A stretch of DNA of 29,139 nt. Origin: CAADGY01 sp035714225 (GTDB taxonomy: Bacteria; Acidobacteriota; Terriglobia; Bryobacterales; Bryobacteraceae). Made by a program: the position numbers and the translations under genes. The stretch is from contig DASTMK010000142.1 of the NCBI GenBank assembly GCA_035714225.1, positions 1 to 29,139 of the forward strand, in the 5' to 3' direction. Positions 22,931-29,139 of this stretch are shown piece by piece (position 1 is the first letter of the stretch; the number at the start of each line of letters is the position of its first letter). Below the pieces are notes generated by a model, which saw only the letters and a program-made list of their open reading frames with translations, had not been told where the DNA came from and made no database searches.

Positions 22931-23134
22931 ATGGGACCCACCGAGTGCTTCCCGAATCCAGCCGGCGACAACGAGGAAAAGCCGTTCACGCTTTTGCCGC
23001 CCGCCGATCGCGGTGAAGTTCTTCATGAACAGCTTCGCTATCTGATGGAACATCCACGCGGTTGTGCCGAAGACTGTGCGGAATGCCAACGGCTTCGCTC
23101 GGTGGCGGATCTGCTGATGGCAGCGTTCCGGTAG
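22931..23134 (+). CDS. Small protein with a Cys-x3-Cys-x2-Cys motif
   Basis: A 67-residue acidic protein with no signal peptide. The distinctive part is the C-terminus: LHEQLRYLMEHPRGCAEDCA, then ECQRLRSVADLLM, with C45, C49, C52 and nearby H41, which could bind a metal such as zinc. The cysteines sit between two amphipathic helices, a layout seen in small zinc-finger or anti-sigma-like modules, but I do not recognise a family. GTGAGG six bases before the ATG is a usable ribosome site. It stands alone between the hydrolase and the receptor. Coding status is likely rather than certain. Confidence 0.55.
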   Translation: MGPTECFPNPAGDNEEKPFTLLPPADRGEVLHEQLRYLMEHPRGCAEDCAECQRLRSVADLLMAAFR

Positions 23135-23190
23135 GGACCGAAGTACTTCTATTCGCTTGCTTACGCGCGCGGCTCTGTAACTGCTTCCTC

Positions 23191-23228
23191 GCGGTCGCGG
23201 CTCGAAAACGAATGTGAGCCGCGACCGC
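23191..23228 (-). terminator. Strong hairpin after the Oar-like receptor
   Basis: GCGGTCGCGGCTC (23191-23203) pairs perfectly with GAGCCGCGACCGC (23216-23228) across a 12-base loop. It begins 11 bases after the receptor stop codon. There is no T-tract on the minus strand, so termination may be of the GC-hairpin type or the hairpin may protect the 3' end. Confidence 0.6.
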
Positions 23229-23239
23229 GCTGACACCAC

Positions 23240-26200
23240 TTAGAATCGCAAGCGCAATCCCAACTGGACCTGGCGCATGTCCTGCGCTGCGCGAATCGTA
23301 CCCACCGCCGAGGAATTCAGATTCGAAGTGGGGGCATTCAGGTTGACCAGGTTGAAGCCGTTGGTCAACTCGGCACGGAATTGCAGGGCGACGTTCTCAC
23401 GAATGGTGAAGTCGCGGAATACGGCAAAATCCACGTTCCTGCGGCCAGGTTCATCCAGAATATTCCTTCCGGAGGTACCATCCTGGCCGAGCGGGGTGAC
23501 GGCAAACGCAGATGGATCGAACCACATCGCCGTAACGGCGTCACGGCTCCGGTTGGGGTCGAGGCGCGGGTTGCCGACCAGATTGGCCCGGTCGCCACTG
23601 TCACCGTCGAGATTCCGGTCGGTTCCATTCGTCACCGTGAACGGCGCTCCGCTGCGGAAGGTGGTGATGGCCGAAATGGTCCAGCCGTCGAACAGCAGGT
23701 GGGCGTAGCGCACATCGTGGAAATAGTTGGTCTGCCAAACAATGGAAGCGACGAAGTTGTGCCGCCTGTCGTTGTTGGTACGCCCGCGCTCGGCGGCGAG
23801 ATTGTTCATGTTCTGCGCGCCGCCGGAGGTGGTGTCGTTCTGCATGCGGGCTCCCTCCAGGCTCTTGCTGAACGTGTAGAACGCCTTCACCTGGAAATTT
23901 CTGGACATGCGCTTATCGGCAGTCAACTGCAACCCGTGATACGCGCTGTTCATGATGGAGTTAAGCTCCGTGATAACCGCCAGGGTGCCAGGTTGGATGG
24001 GACGCCGGTTGTTCACGTTCCCGGTGGTGGCTCCGGCGCCGTAAACGGGATAATTCAAGTCCCGTGCGAACGGCAGTTTGTGAGAGAGCGAACTGACGTA
24101 TCCGGCCTCGACGCTGAGATCGCTGCTCAACTGGCGCTGAACCGAGAAGTTCATCTGGTAGGTATAGGGCCACCGGAAATCCAGGCTGGGTCCCGCGATG
24201 GAAGCCGGAAAGATGAACTGAGGGGCCGAGGACGTGTAGCTGTAAGGATAAGGAGAGACACCGCCCGGCAACAGACCGTAAGGATCGGTCAGACTCGCCA
24301 CGTTATTGAAGCGCTGGCGAATGGTAAACGGCTGGTTATCGGCCGTGGAGTTCCATTCGTTTCCGGAGATGCCGCCATAGAACAAACCGAAGCCGGTGCG
24401 AATAGAGGTCTTACTGTCACCAAACGGATCCCAGGCCAGTCCGATTCGTGGCGCGAAGTTGTTCCTGTCGGATGAGATGATGCCCCGGCCAATGCCTTCA
24501 TCTCCGGGGAAGAGCAGTCCCACAGGAGCGTTGGGAACAACGGTGGACTGCCGCCCCTGAATGAATGTCAGCTTGCGATCATGCGGGTCGGTGGCGGGTG
24601 TCTGGAAATCGTACCGCAGCCCGAGGTTGAGCGTCAGCCGCGGGTGAATGCGCCAGTCGTCCTGAATGAACAGACCGGTGTACCAAACGTTGTCGATCTT
24701 GGTTACCGGGGCATCCTGGTTCATGGTGACAGGGCGGCCCAGCAGGAAATCGGCCAGCGCGTTTTTGCTGATGGTGCCGTTGAAGGAGAAGGTGCCGTAG
24801 TTGTTCAGCGTGGTGTCGTGGATAAACTTCTCCAGGTAAACCTCGCCGCCGAACTTCAGCGTGTGGTTGCCCCGATTGAGGCTGAAGTTGTCCCGGAGGC
24901 CGTAGTAATTGCTCCCGGCGCTGGGTCCGGCAATGGCCTGCGTGAGATTGAAGTAGCCGGAGACCTGAATCTGCGGAAGAGACGGCGCACCCTGAATCTG
25001 AAACCCGGACCCGAGATCGCCCAAAGAGATTTCCGGAATGTTCAGGCGTCCGCCGAAGTTACGGACATAGGTGAGCCGGAGTTGGTTGACGGCAGTGGGG
25101 CCGACGGTCCAGGTATCACTCACATTGAAATTCTGCTGTGTCCACTTGAACTGCCGCTGCGACCAGATGAGATTGCCGGCAAGCGATTCCAGGCTGGTAC
25201 CGGTGTCGCGGAAATAGCTGCCCGTCAACTGGTGCGACTGAGAGAGCATATGGTCGACCTTGAACTGCAGCTCGTCGGTATCATAAGGCTCCGGTTGCGT
25301 GACCTCGACGAAGTTGCCCGGCAGGTTGGCCTGGGGAATGTACTCGTCGAGGATCCGCTTCGCGGTGGGATCGAACCGGTTGGACGGAATCACGCCGCCG
25401 GGAAAGGGCTGGCCTGTCGCCGGGTCCACCGGCTGGATGGCGGATTGCGAGAAATTGCCGGCGCGTTCGAGAGACGTGGGAACGATGGCGGTGTTCTTAA
25501 ACTCGTACTCCCGCTGACGCAGCCCGGAGTAGCTGCCGAAAAAGAAGGTTCTGTCCCGCAGAACCGGTCCACCCAGCGTGCCACCGAACTGATTGCGGCG
25601 GAGCGGAGCTTTGCTACTGGCGTTCCAGGTGGTGGCATTCAGCTTGTCGTTGCGGATGAACTCGAACAAAGACCCGTGGAATTCGTTCGTTCCGGATTTC
25701 GTCACAACGTCGATGACGCCGCCGGCAAAGCGGCCGAACTCAGCGCCGTAGCTGTTGGTGATGACGCGAAACTCCTGGACGGCGTCGGGATTCGGTACGG
25801 CGTTTCCGGTTCCCCGAAGGCCGGTGGTGTTGTTGCCCCCGTCGAGGAAGTAATTCACCGTACCGGACCCACCGTAAGAACCGCCATTCACCATGGTGCG
25901 CTGTTCGCGGAACCCAAAGGCGTTCCCGCTCTCGGAAGCTTCCACTCCGGGCGTGAGGTTGAGCAGCGAATAGACATTGCGGTTCACCAGCGGAAGGTTG
26001 ATGATTTCCGTGTTCTCGACGGTACGTCCGACCACGGCCGAGGTGGTATTGACCAGCGGCGCATCCGCGGTGACTGAAACGACTTCGGTAAGCGCTCCAA
26101 TATCGAGTACCGGATCGACGCGCGCCGAGCGGCCGACGTCTAGAACGACACCGGTCTGCACGAACTTCTTGAAGGTGCTGGTGACCACTTCGACGCTATA

Positions 26201-26431
26201 GGTACCGGTTGGCAGGAACGGAATCGAATACTGGCCCAACTGGTCGGTATCCATCGAACGCGAGAAGTTTGTTTCGAGATTCGTAACCGTGACGCGGGCA
26301 TTGGGCACCACAGCACCGCTACGGTCTGTGACTGTGCCGAGAATAGTTGCTGTGCTTACCTGTGCATGGAGGTAAGAAAAAGGAAGAATTGCCGCAAGCG
26401 CGGCGATGCAGAGCACATTTCGCGAGTACAC
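23240..26431 (-). CDS. Oar-like TonB-dependent outer-membrane receptor
   Basis: A 1063-residue outer-membrane protein. A signal peptide (MYSRNVLCIAALAAILPFSY) is followed by a carboxypeptidase-regulatory domain at about 25-105 (TVTDRSGAVVPNARVTVTNL, GQYSIPFLPTGTYSVEVV). The plug is at about 120-255 (VENTEIINLPLVNRNVYSLL, DAVQEFRVITNSYGAEFGRF, GGVIDVVTKSGTNEFHGSLF). The remainder is a beta-barrel ending in LGLRLRF, with the terminal Phe needed for barrel assembly. Acidobacteria have many such Oar-like receptors, thought to import oligosaccharides or export proteins. The GTG start at 26431 has GAGGAGGT four bases upstream. No neighbouring polysaccharide enzyme fixes the ligand. Confidence 0.95.
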   Translation of the reverse strand: MYSRNVLCIAALAAILPFSYLHAQVSTATILGTVTDRSGAVVPNARVTVTNLETNFSRSMDTDQLGQYSIPFLPTGTYSVEVVTSTFKKFVQTGVVLDVGRSARVDPVLDIGALTEVVSVTADAPLVNTTSAVVGRTVENTEIINLPLVNRNVYSLLNLTPGVEASESGNAFGFREQRTMVNGGSYGGSGTVNYFLDGGNNTTGLRGTGNAVPNPDAVQEFRVITNSYGAEFGRFAGGVIDVVTKSGTNEFHGSLFEFIRNDKLNATTWNASSKAPLRRNQFGGTLGGPVLRDRTFFFGSYSGLRQREYEFKNTAIVPTSLERAGNFSQSAIQPVDPATGQPFPGGVIPSNRFDPTAKRILDEYIPQANLPGNFVEVTQPEPYDTDELQFKVDHMLSQSHQLTGSYFRDTGTSLESLAGNLIWSQRQFKWTQQNFNVSDTWTVGPTAVNQLRLTYVRNFGGRLNIPEISLGDLGSGFQIQGAPSLPQIQVSGYFNLTQAIAGPSAGSNYYGLRDNFSLNRGNHTLKFGGEVYLEKFIHDTTLNNYGTFSFNGTISKNALADFLLGRPVTMNQDAPVTKIDNVWYTGLFIQDDWRIHPRLTLNLGLRYDFQTPATDPHDRKLTFIQGRQSTVVPNAPVGLLFPGDEGIGRGIISSDRNNFAPRIGLAWDPFGDSKTSIRTGFGLFYGGISGNEWNSTADNQPFTIRQRFNNVASLTDPYGLLPGGVSPYPYSYTSSAPQFIFPASIAGPSLDFRWPYTYQMNFSVQRQLSSDLSVEAGYVSSLSHKLPFARDLNYPVYGAGATTGNVNNRRPIQPGTLAVITELNSIMNSAYHGLQLTADKRMSRNFQVKAFYTFSKSLEGARMQNDTTSGGAQNMNNLAAERGRTNNDRRHNFVASIVWQTNYFHDVRYAHLLFDGWTISAITTFRSGAPFTVTNGTDRNLDGDSGDRANLVGNPRLDPNRSRDAVTAMWFDPSAFAVTPLGQDGTSGRNILDEPGRRNVDFAVFRDFTIRENVALQFRAELTNGFNLVNLNAPTSNLNSSAVGTIRAAQDMRQVQLGLRLRF

Positions 26432-26499
26432 GTGACCTCCTCAAAAAATGCGGCCCGCCCCGTTTCCTCGAGCAGACCTTAAGACCCAAGCTAGTTACT

Positions 26500-26532
26500 C
26501 GCAGTATACACTGCGGCGGAGTATTGTTTCAG
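26500..26532 (-). promoter_or_regulatory. Receptor promoter candidate with palindrome over the -10
   Basis: On the minus strand TATACT (26508-26503, five of six) lies 18 bases after CTGAAA (26532-26527, four of six). The -10 sits in the imperfect palindrome CGCAGTGTATACTGCG (26515-26500), whose six-base arms match exactly, so a regulator could block it. Confidence 0.4.
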
Positions 26533-26558
26533 GTACAGGTGTAGAGGTCGCATTATTT

Positions 26559-27362
26559 TTACAAGCGAATCAGCGAGACGAGGTACTCCTGCGGCAAACG
26601 CAACGCGCCATCCTTCGCCTGGTTTGCATTTCTCCAGATCTCGACGACGTGTTGCCTCAGTTCCCCGAAACGATCTCCGAGCATGGTCCGCGCCATGACC
26701 ATGGGACCGAAACGTTCCATAAAAAAGTCTGTCCACGCGTCCAGCGAATCCCACTGGATGATGTTTACATGACGCTCGAACTCGAAGCCGGCCGCAGTGC
26801 CTGCGAACAGTTCGCGCACGTGTTCCTCGCTACCCCAAAGAATTGGCGGCAACGCATAGCCGGGCGGCGGAGGCATATAGGCGGCGCTCACTTTGAAAAT
26901 GTGCCCAACGGTGCCCTCCGGCGTCCAGGTCGCGGTGACGATCGCACCGCCGCGGCGGCAGACGCGCGCCATCTCCTCAGCGGTTCTTTTGTGGCGGGGC
27001 GCGAACATATGGCCGAAGGTAGATAGAACGCGGTCGAAGCTCCCGTCCTCAAAGGGAAGATTCTCGGCGTCACCCTCACGCCATTCCATCTCAAGTCCTT
27101 CGGCTTCGGCTTTGGACTTCCCCGCCTGAAGCAGCTTTGGCACGAAGTCGAGCCCCGTGGTCCGGGCGCCGGCGCGGGCCGCGATGCGCGCGGCATTGCC
27201 GGTGCCACACGCGACATCGAGTACTTTCATCCCCGGTTCGATTCCGGCCTTGGCAACAATCCGTTCGGCCACGTCAGCGATGTACGGTGAGAGCGCGCTG
27301 TATTCCCCTGCTTCCCAGATTGCGCGCTGTTTCGTCTTGAACTCGTCCAGTTGAAGAATCAT
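26559..27362 (-). CDS. Class I SAM-dependent methyltransferase
   Basis: A 267-residue soluble methyltransferase. Motif I is VLDVACGTGNAARIAARAG (47-65), the adenosine-binding acidic residue follows in TTGLDF (D72), and GDAENLPFEDGSFDRV (97-112) is the UbiE/type-11 motif pair. The second half (GYALPPILWGSEEHVRELFA and HVNIIQWDSLDAWTDFFMER) determines the unknown substrate. GAGGGG five bases before ATG 27362 supports the start. It may be its own unit, upstream of the receptor on the same strand with a 127-base gap. Confidence 0.92.
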   Translation of the reverse strand: MILQLDEFKTKQRAIWEAGEYSALSPYIADVAERIVAKAGIEPGMKVLDVACGTGNAARIAARAGARTTGLDFVPKLLQAGKSKAEAEGLEMEWREGDAENLPFEDGSFDRVLSTFGHMFAPRHKRTAEEMARVCRRGGAIVTATWTPEGTVGHIFKVSAAYMPPPPGYALPPILWGSEEHVRELFAGTAAGFEFERHVNIIQWDSLDAWTDFFMERFGPMVMARTMLGDRFGELRQHVVEIWRNANQAKDGALRLPQEYLVSLIRL

Positions 27363-27403
27363 ACGATCCCCTCATTGGATATGCAGCTTATCGCTTGATA
27401 ATA

Positions 27404-27733
27404 TTACCCCCATCCAGGTATGGTGCGCAGCTGCATACGGCGCACCAAGTCCTCTGTGAAGGGTGCATTCACGAAGGAATTCACTTGCGTTTCGACCTGT
27501 GAGCAGAGCGGCTCAGGCACGCGCGATGTATCCATCGAACAAGCCGGGGCTCGGTGACCTTCTGTCCGGTGCTGTAGGCGAACCACACAGAATACACTTT
27601 GCGGTGACTCTTCCATCCAGTGCGATTCAATCTTCGGGTCCAATGCGGCGATGTCCGCTTTGATCCGAAGCATGAGATCCGCCGTAAACGGAGCATTTCG
27701 ATAGGGCGCCAAACGCGCGTCTACCTGCGAGCG
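27404..27733 (-). pseudogene. Unrecognised tail with a duplicated SQV...NAPFT motif
   Basis: The frame of the blaR1-like start runs on, after a frameshift, into a stretch that looks coding again but has no start of its own. Two copies of SQV-x8-NAPFT-x-DL-x2-R lie 76 residues apart, at about residues 64 and 140 counted from 27919, each followed by a basic stretch. The conserved spacing, together with differing bases, suggests a real protein family with an internal duplication whose front has been lost. I do not recognise it. An eight-base inverted repeat (27421-27428 with 27440-27447) lies near its 3' end. Confidence 0.4.
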
Positions 27734-27756
27734 GCGGGGCCGGTCACCGGACGCTT

Positions 27757-27919
27757 TCAGGGCTGTAGAAACGGAAGCGCGAGCATTCCGAAGAGGACGG
27801 CCTGCAACACGATCAACTGCGCGCGGGCGGAACGGACTCGCAGCAGAGCGGGCATGATGACGGCCCACCGCAACAAGAATCATCGACTGCACCGCCCATG
27901 CAAGCAGATTGGCGATCAT
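27757..27919 (-). pseudogene. BlaR1/M56-type sensor remnant, frameshifted
   Basis: ATG 27919 begins MIANLLAWAVQSMILVAVG, the first membrane helix typical of M56/BlaR1 sensors. The next helix, MPALLRVRSARAQLIVLQAV followed by LFGMLALPFLQP, is found in the +1 frame and ends at TGA 27759-27757. One extra base near 27862 therefore breaks the gene, and the zinc-protease and sensor parts are missing. The start overlaps the blaI remnant stop (ATGA), the arrangement of intact blaI-blaR1 pairs. Confidence 0.7.
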
Positions 27920-28032
27920 TCCTTGCTCCCTTTCTTCTTCAACATTCGCCTGATTTCTTCAATTTCGGCCGGGCTGACCTGTTCGTTCCGTACGATGTGG
28001 AGCAGCAGGGGTTTGGCCGATCCGTTGAAGAG
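27916..28032 (-). pseudogene. BlaI/MecI repressor remnant, C-terminal end only
   Basis: The 38 residues before TGA 27918-27916 read LFNGSAKPLLLHIVRN, then EQVSPAEIEEIRRMLKKKG, the C-terminal dimerisation end of BlaI/MecI-family repressors. Upstream, the same frame becomes unlike the family (about 28033-28080) and meets a TGA near 28137, so the winged-helix domain has been deleted. With the adjacent blaR1 remnant this marks a decayed regulatory pair. Confidence 0.75.
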
Positions 28033-28145
28033 AGCAAAGTTTGTGCAGGGGGACTTCCGCTTCCATTCGCTACAGTGCGACTGAGATCCTGCGGTTCGCG
28101 GCCGCCTCGAATGCTCGGAGGCGCGCCTTGCGCCTCATGTCTAGC

Positions 28146-28173
28146 AAAAACCGCTCCGGACTTTCAGGAGCGG
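28146..28173 (-). terminator. Rho-independent terminator after the antitoxin-like gene
   Basis: On the minus strand CCGCTCC and GGAGCGG (28173-28167 and 28157-28151) form a seven-base stem with a nine-base loop, followed by TTTTT (28150-28146). It begins about 24 bases after the stop of the gene at 28197, so that gene is transcribed alone. Confidence 0.7.
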
Positions 28174-28196
28174 CAGTCCGGCAAGGGTGCGATCCA

Positions 28197-28400
28197 TCAC
28201 CGGTCCCTTTTCAGTTTGGCGGCCGTGCGCAAAAACCGAACCTTTCCCCGGAGCGCCCGAAGCTGCGCGTAGTTCTGCGACGCGGCGATCAGTTGGAGAC
28301 CGGTTCGAGCTGTTCGTGTGATACCGGTTCCGCTGGCCTGCTGTGCCCTTTCCAGAAGTTCGGCCGGGACCTCGACGGTAATCTTGCGAGCGACGCTCAC
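28197..28400 (-). CDS. Orphan VapB-like antitoxin (ribbon-helix-helix)
   Basis: A 67-residue basic protein: KITVEVPAELLERAQQASG, then GITRTARTGLQLIAASQNY, and a tail ALRGKVRFLR. A short strand followed by two helices and the LRALRGKV tail are typical of type II antitoxins of the VapB group, which bind DNA as dimers and mask a PIN-domain RNase. No VapC gene follows: the next bases hold a terminator and then the blaI remnant. It could be a solitary regulator or the leftover of a lost toxin pair. Assignment rests on pattern, not alignment. Confidence 0.65.
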   Translation of the reverse strand: MSVARKITVEVPAELLERAQQASGTGITRTARTGLQLIAASQNYAQLRALRGKVRFLRTAAKLKRDR

Positions 28401-28455
28401 GCCCGGAGGATACCATCCTTCGTACCAGCATCGAGTATGGGGAACAACGTCAATC

Positions 28456-28471
28456 CGAGGGGCGCCCCTCG
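28456..28471. repeat. Perfect 16-bp palindrome after the right-edge permease
   Basis: CGAGGGGCGCCCCTCG is fully self-complementary and lies ten bases after the stop of the permease at 28482. It may act as a hairpin terminator or a protein site; there is no T-run. Confidence 0.35.
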
Positions 28472-28481
28472 CTACCTCTGA

Positions 28482-29139
28482 TCACTCGTGGCGCAAGGCG
28501 GTCACCGGGTCAATGCGCGAGGCGCGCCGGGCCGGTACGAACCCGGCGGCCAGGGCGACAGCGCTCAGCAATAGAGTGCATCCCGCGACAACGGATCCCT
28601 CCGCCGGTTTCACTCCGTAGAGCATGCTCGAAACGTAGTGCGTTGCCGCTACAGCCCCAACGATACCGATCGCACTGCCCACAACAACGAGCACTAGCGT
28701 TTCTCGAAAAGCGAGCCACTTGATGTGGCTGGGCTGAGCTCCCAAGGCCATGCGTATGCCGAGTTCACCGGTGCGCCGCGACAGATGGTATGCCATCACG
28801 CCGTAAAGTCCGATGCAGGCCAGAAGTGTGGCCAGGGCGCCGAATGCGGTCGAGAGAGTGGCGATCAATCGTTCCCGGCTGAACGTACCCTCCACTATGG
28901 CGGGAAGCTGACGGATATGCTCCACTTGCGCAGTGCTGCCGGCTGCGGAGACCGCCTCGCGGATATCGGAGCTAAGCAGGCTGGTATGCTCATGGACGCG
29001 GACCAAAAAACTGCCTTCCTTCGCGCCCGGCAGATAAGTCATGTCCCACGTATGCTCGCGCGCACCGTAATGCTTCGCGTCGCGTACTACGCCTACAATC
29101 TCCCGAAGCTCTGGCTTAAGGCCCCGCAGTCTGATGCGG
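28482..29139 (-). CDS. ADOP-type ABC transporter permease, C-terminal part (runs off right edge)
   Basis: The frame is open to the window edge, giving the last ~218 residues. It starts inside the second periplasmic domain (EIVGVVRDAKHYGAREHTWD). The final FtsX domain follows: ACIGLYGVMAYHLSRRTGEL, GIRMALGAQPSHIKWLAFRE, membrane segments, and the ending PARRASRIDPVTALRHE. The same C-terminal signature (PARRA-x-R-x-DP-x2-AL) ends the permease at 6457-9048, so these are two family members in separate units. An in-frame ATG at 29042 is internal and not the true start. Its PadR partner, if any, would lie beyond the edge. Confidence 0.92.
   Translation of the reverse strand, partial: RIRLRGLKPELREIVGVVRDAKHYGAREHTWDMTYLPGAKEGSFLVRVHEHTSLLSSDIREAVSAAGSTAQVEHIRQLPAIVEGTFSRERLIATLSTAFGALATLLACIGLYGVMAYHLSRRTGELGIRMALGAQPSHIKWLAFRETLVLVVVGSAIGIVGAVAATHYVSSMLYGVKPAEGSVVAGCTLLLSAVALAAGFVPARRASRIDPVTALRHE

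Noticed and set aside
22205..23239. Minus-strand frame of 344 residues across the intergenic region
   Set aside because: It overlaps the alpha/beta hydrolase in another frame and the small protein on the other strand; its Arg/His-rich sequence has no recognisable domain.
24581..26077. Plus-strand frame of 498 residues opposite the Oar-like receptor
   Set aside because: It is a shadow of the receptor coding sequence; the receptor has a full signal peptide, plug and barrel.

Overview
The window looks like chromosomal DNA of a high-GC Acidobacteriota, most likely the Bryobacterales/Solibacterales (Candidatus Solibacter-like) lineage. This is inferred from hallmark families, not from a marker gene. 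There are two long permeases of the acidobacterial duplicated orphan permease (ADOP) type, one next to a PadR regulator. There is a 1063-residue Oar-like TonB-dependent receptor with an N-terminal carboxypeptidase-regulatory domain, and several secreted enzymes with Tat-like signals. No rRNA, tRNA, CRISPR array or complete insertion sequence was seen.

Layout. Positions 1-5837 (minus strand) hold a type VI secretion tip-and-cargo operon: vgrG, a TPR protein, a PAAR-like protein, then an Rhs protein that runs off the left edge. The four genes touch or overlap, so they probably make one loaded spike. Positions 6055-9048 (plus) carry padR and a complete ADOP permease. Positions 9058-13193 are mixed: a VOC protein, a Tat-type PIG-L/LmbE deacetylase, a small membrane protein plus TetR operon with a perfect 32-bp operator-like palindrome, an exported TPR protein and a hypothetical protein.

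Positions 13206-18346 (minus) form a three-gene sugar operon: a secreted TIM-barrel glycosidase-like protein, a RhaT-family sugar permease and a NanE-NanK fusion. The likely scheme is release of a sugar outside, import, then phosphorylation of N-acetylmannosamine and epimerisation to GlcNAc-6-phosphate. Divergent from it are a beta-lactamase-fold serine hydrolase, an exported SelA-like PLP enzyme and an SDR oxidoreductase (18387-21749). An alpha/beta hydrolase, a small cysteine-motif protein, the Oar-like receptor and a SAM methyltransferase follow to 27362.

Positions 27404-28400 are a decayed patch: remnants of a blaI-blaR1 pair, a tail with a duplicated motif, and an orphan VapB-like antitoxin. 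The window ends inside a second ADOP permease (28482-29139, minus).

The most unusual points are the TPR protein in the place of a type VI adaptor, a PAAR domain split by an Ala/Met-rich helical insert, the NanE-NanK/RhaT/secreted-hydrolase operon, and a recurring start-site layout in which a -10-like hexamer lies 8-10 bases before the start codon with no Shine-Dalgarno sequence, suggesting leaderless or very short leaders.
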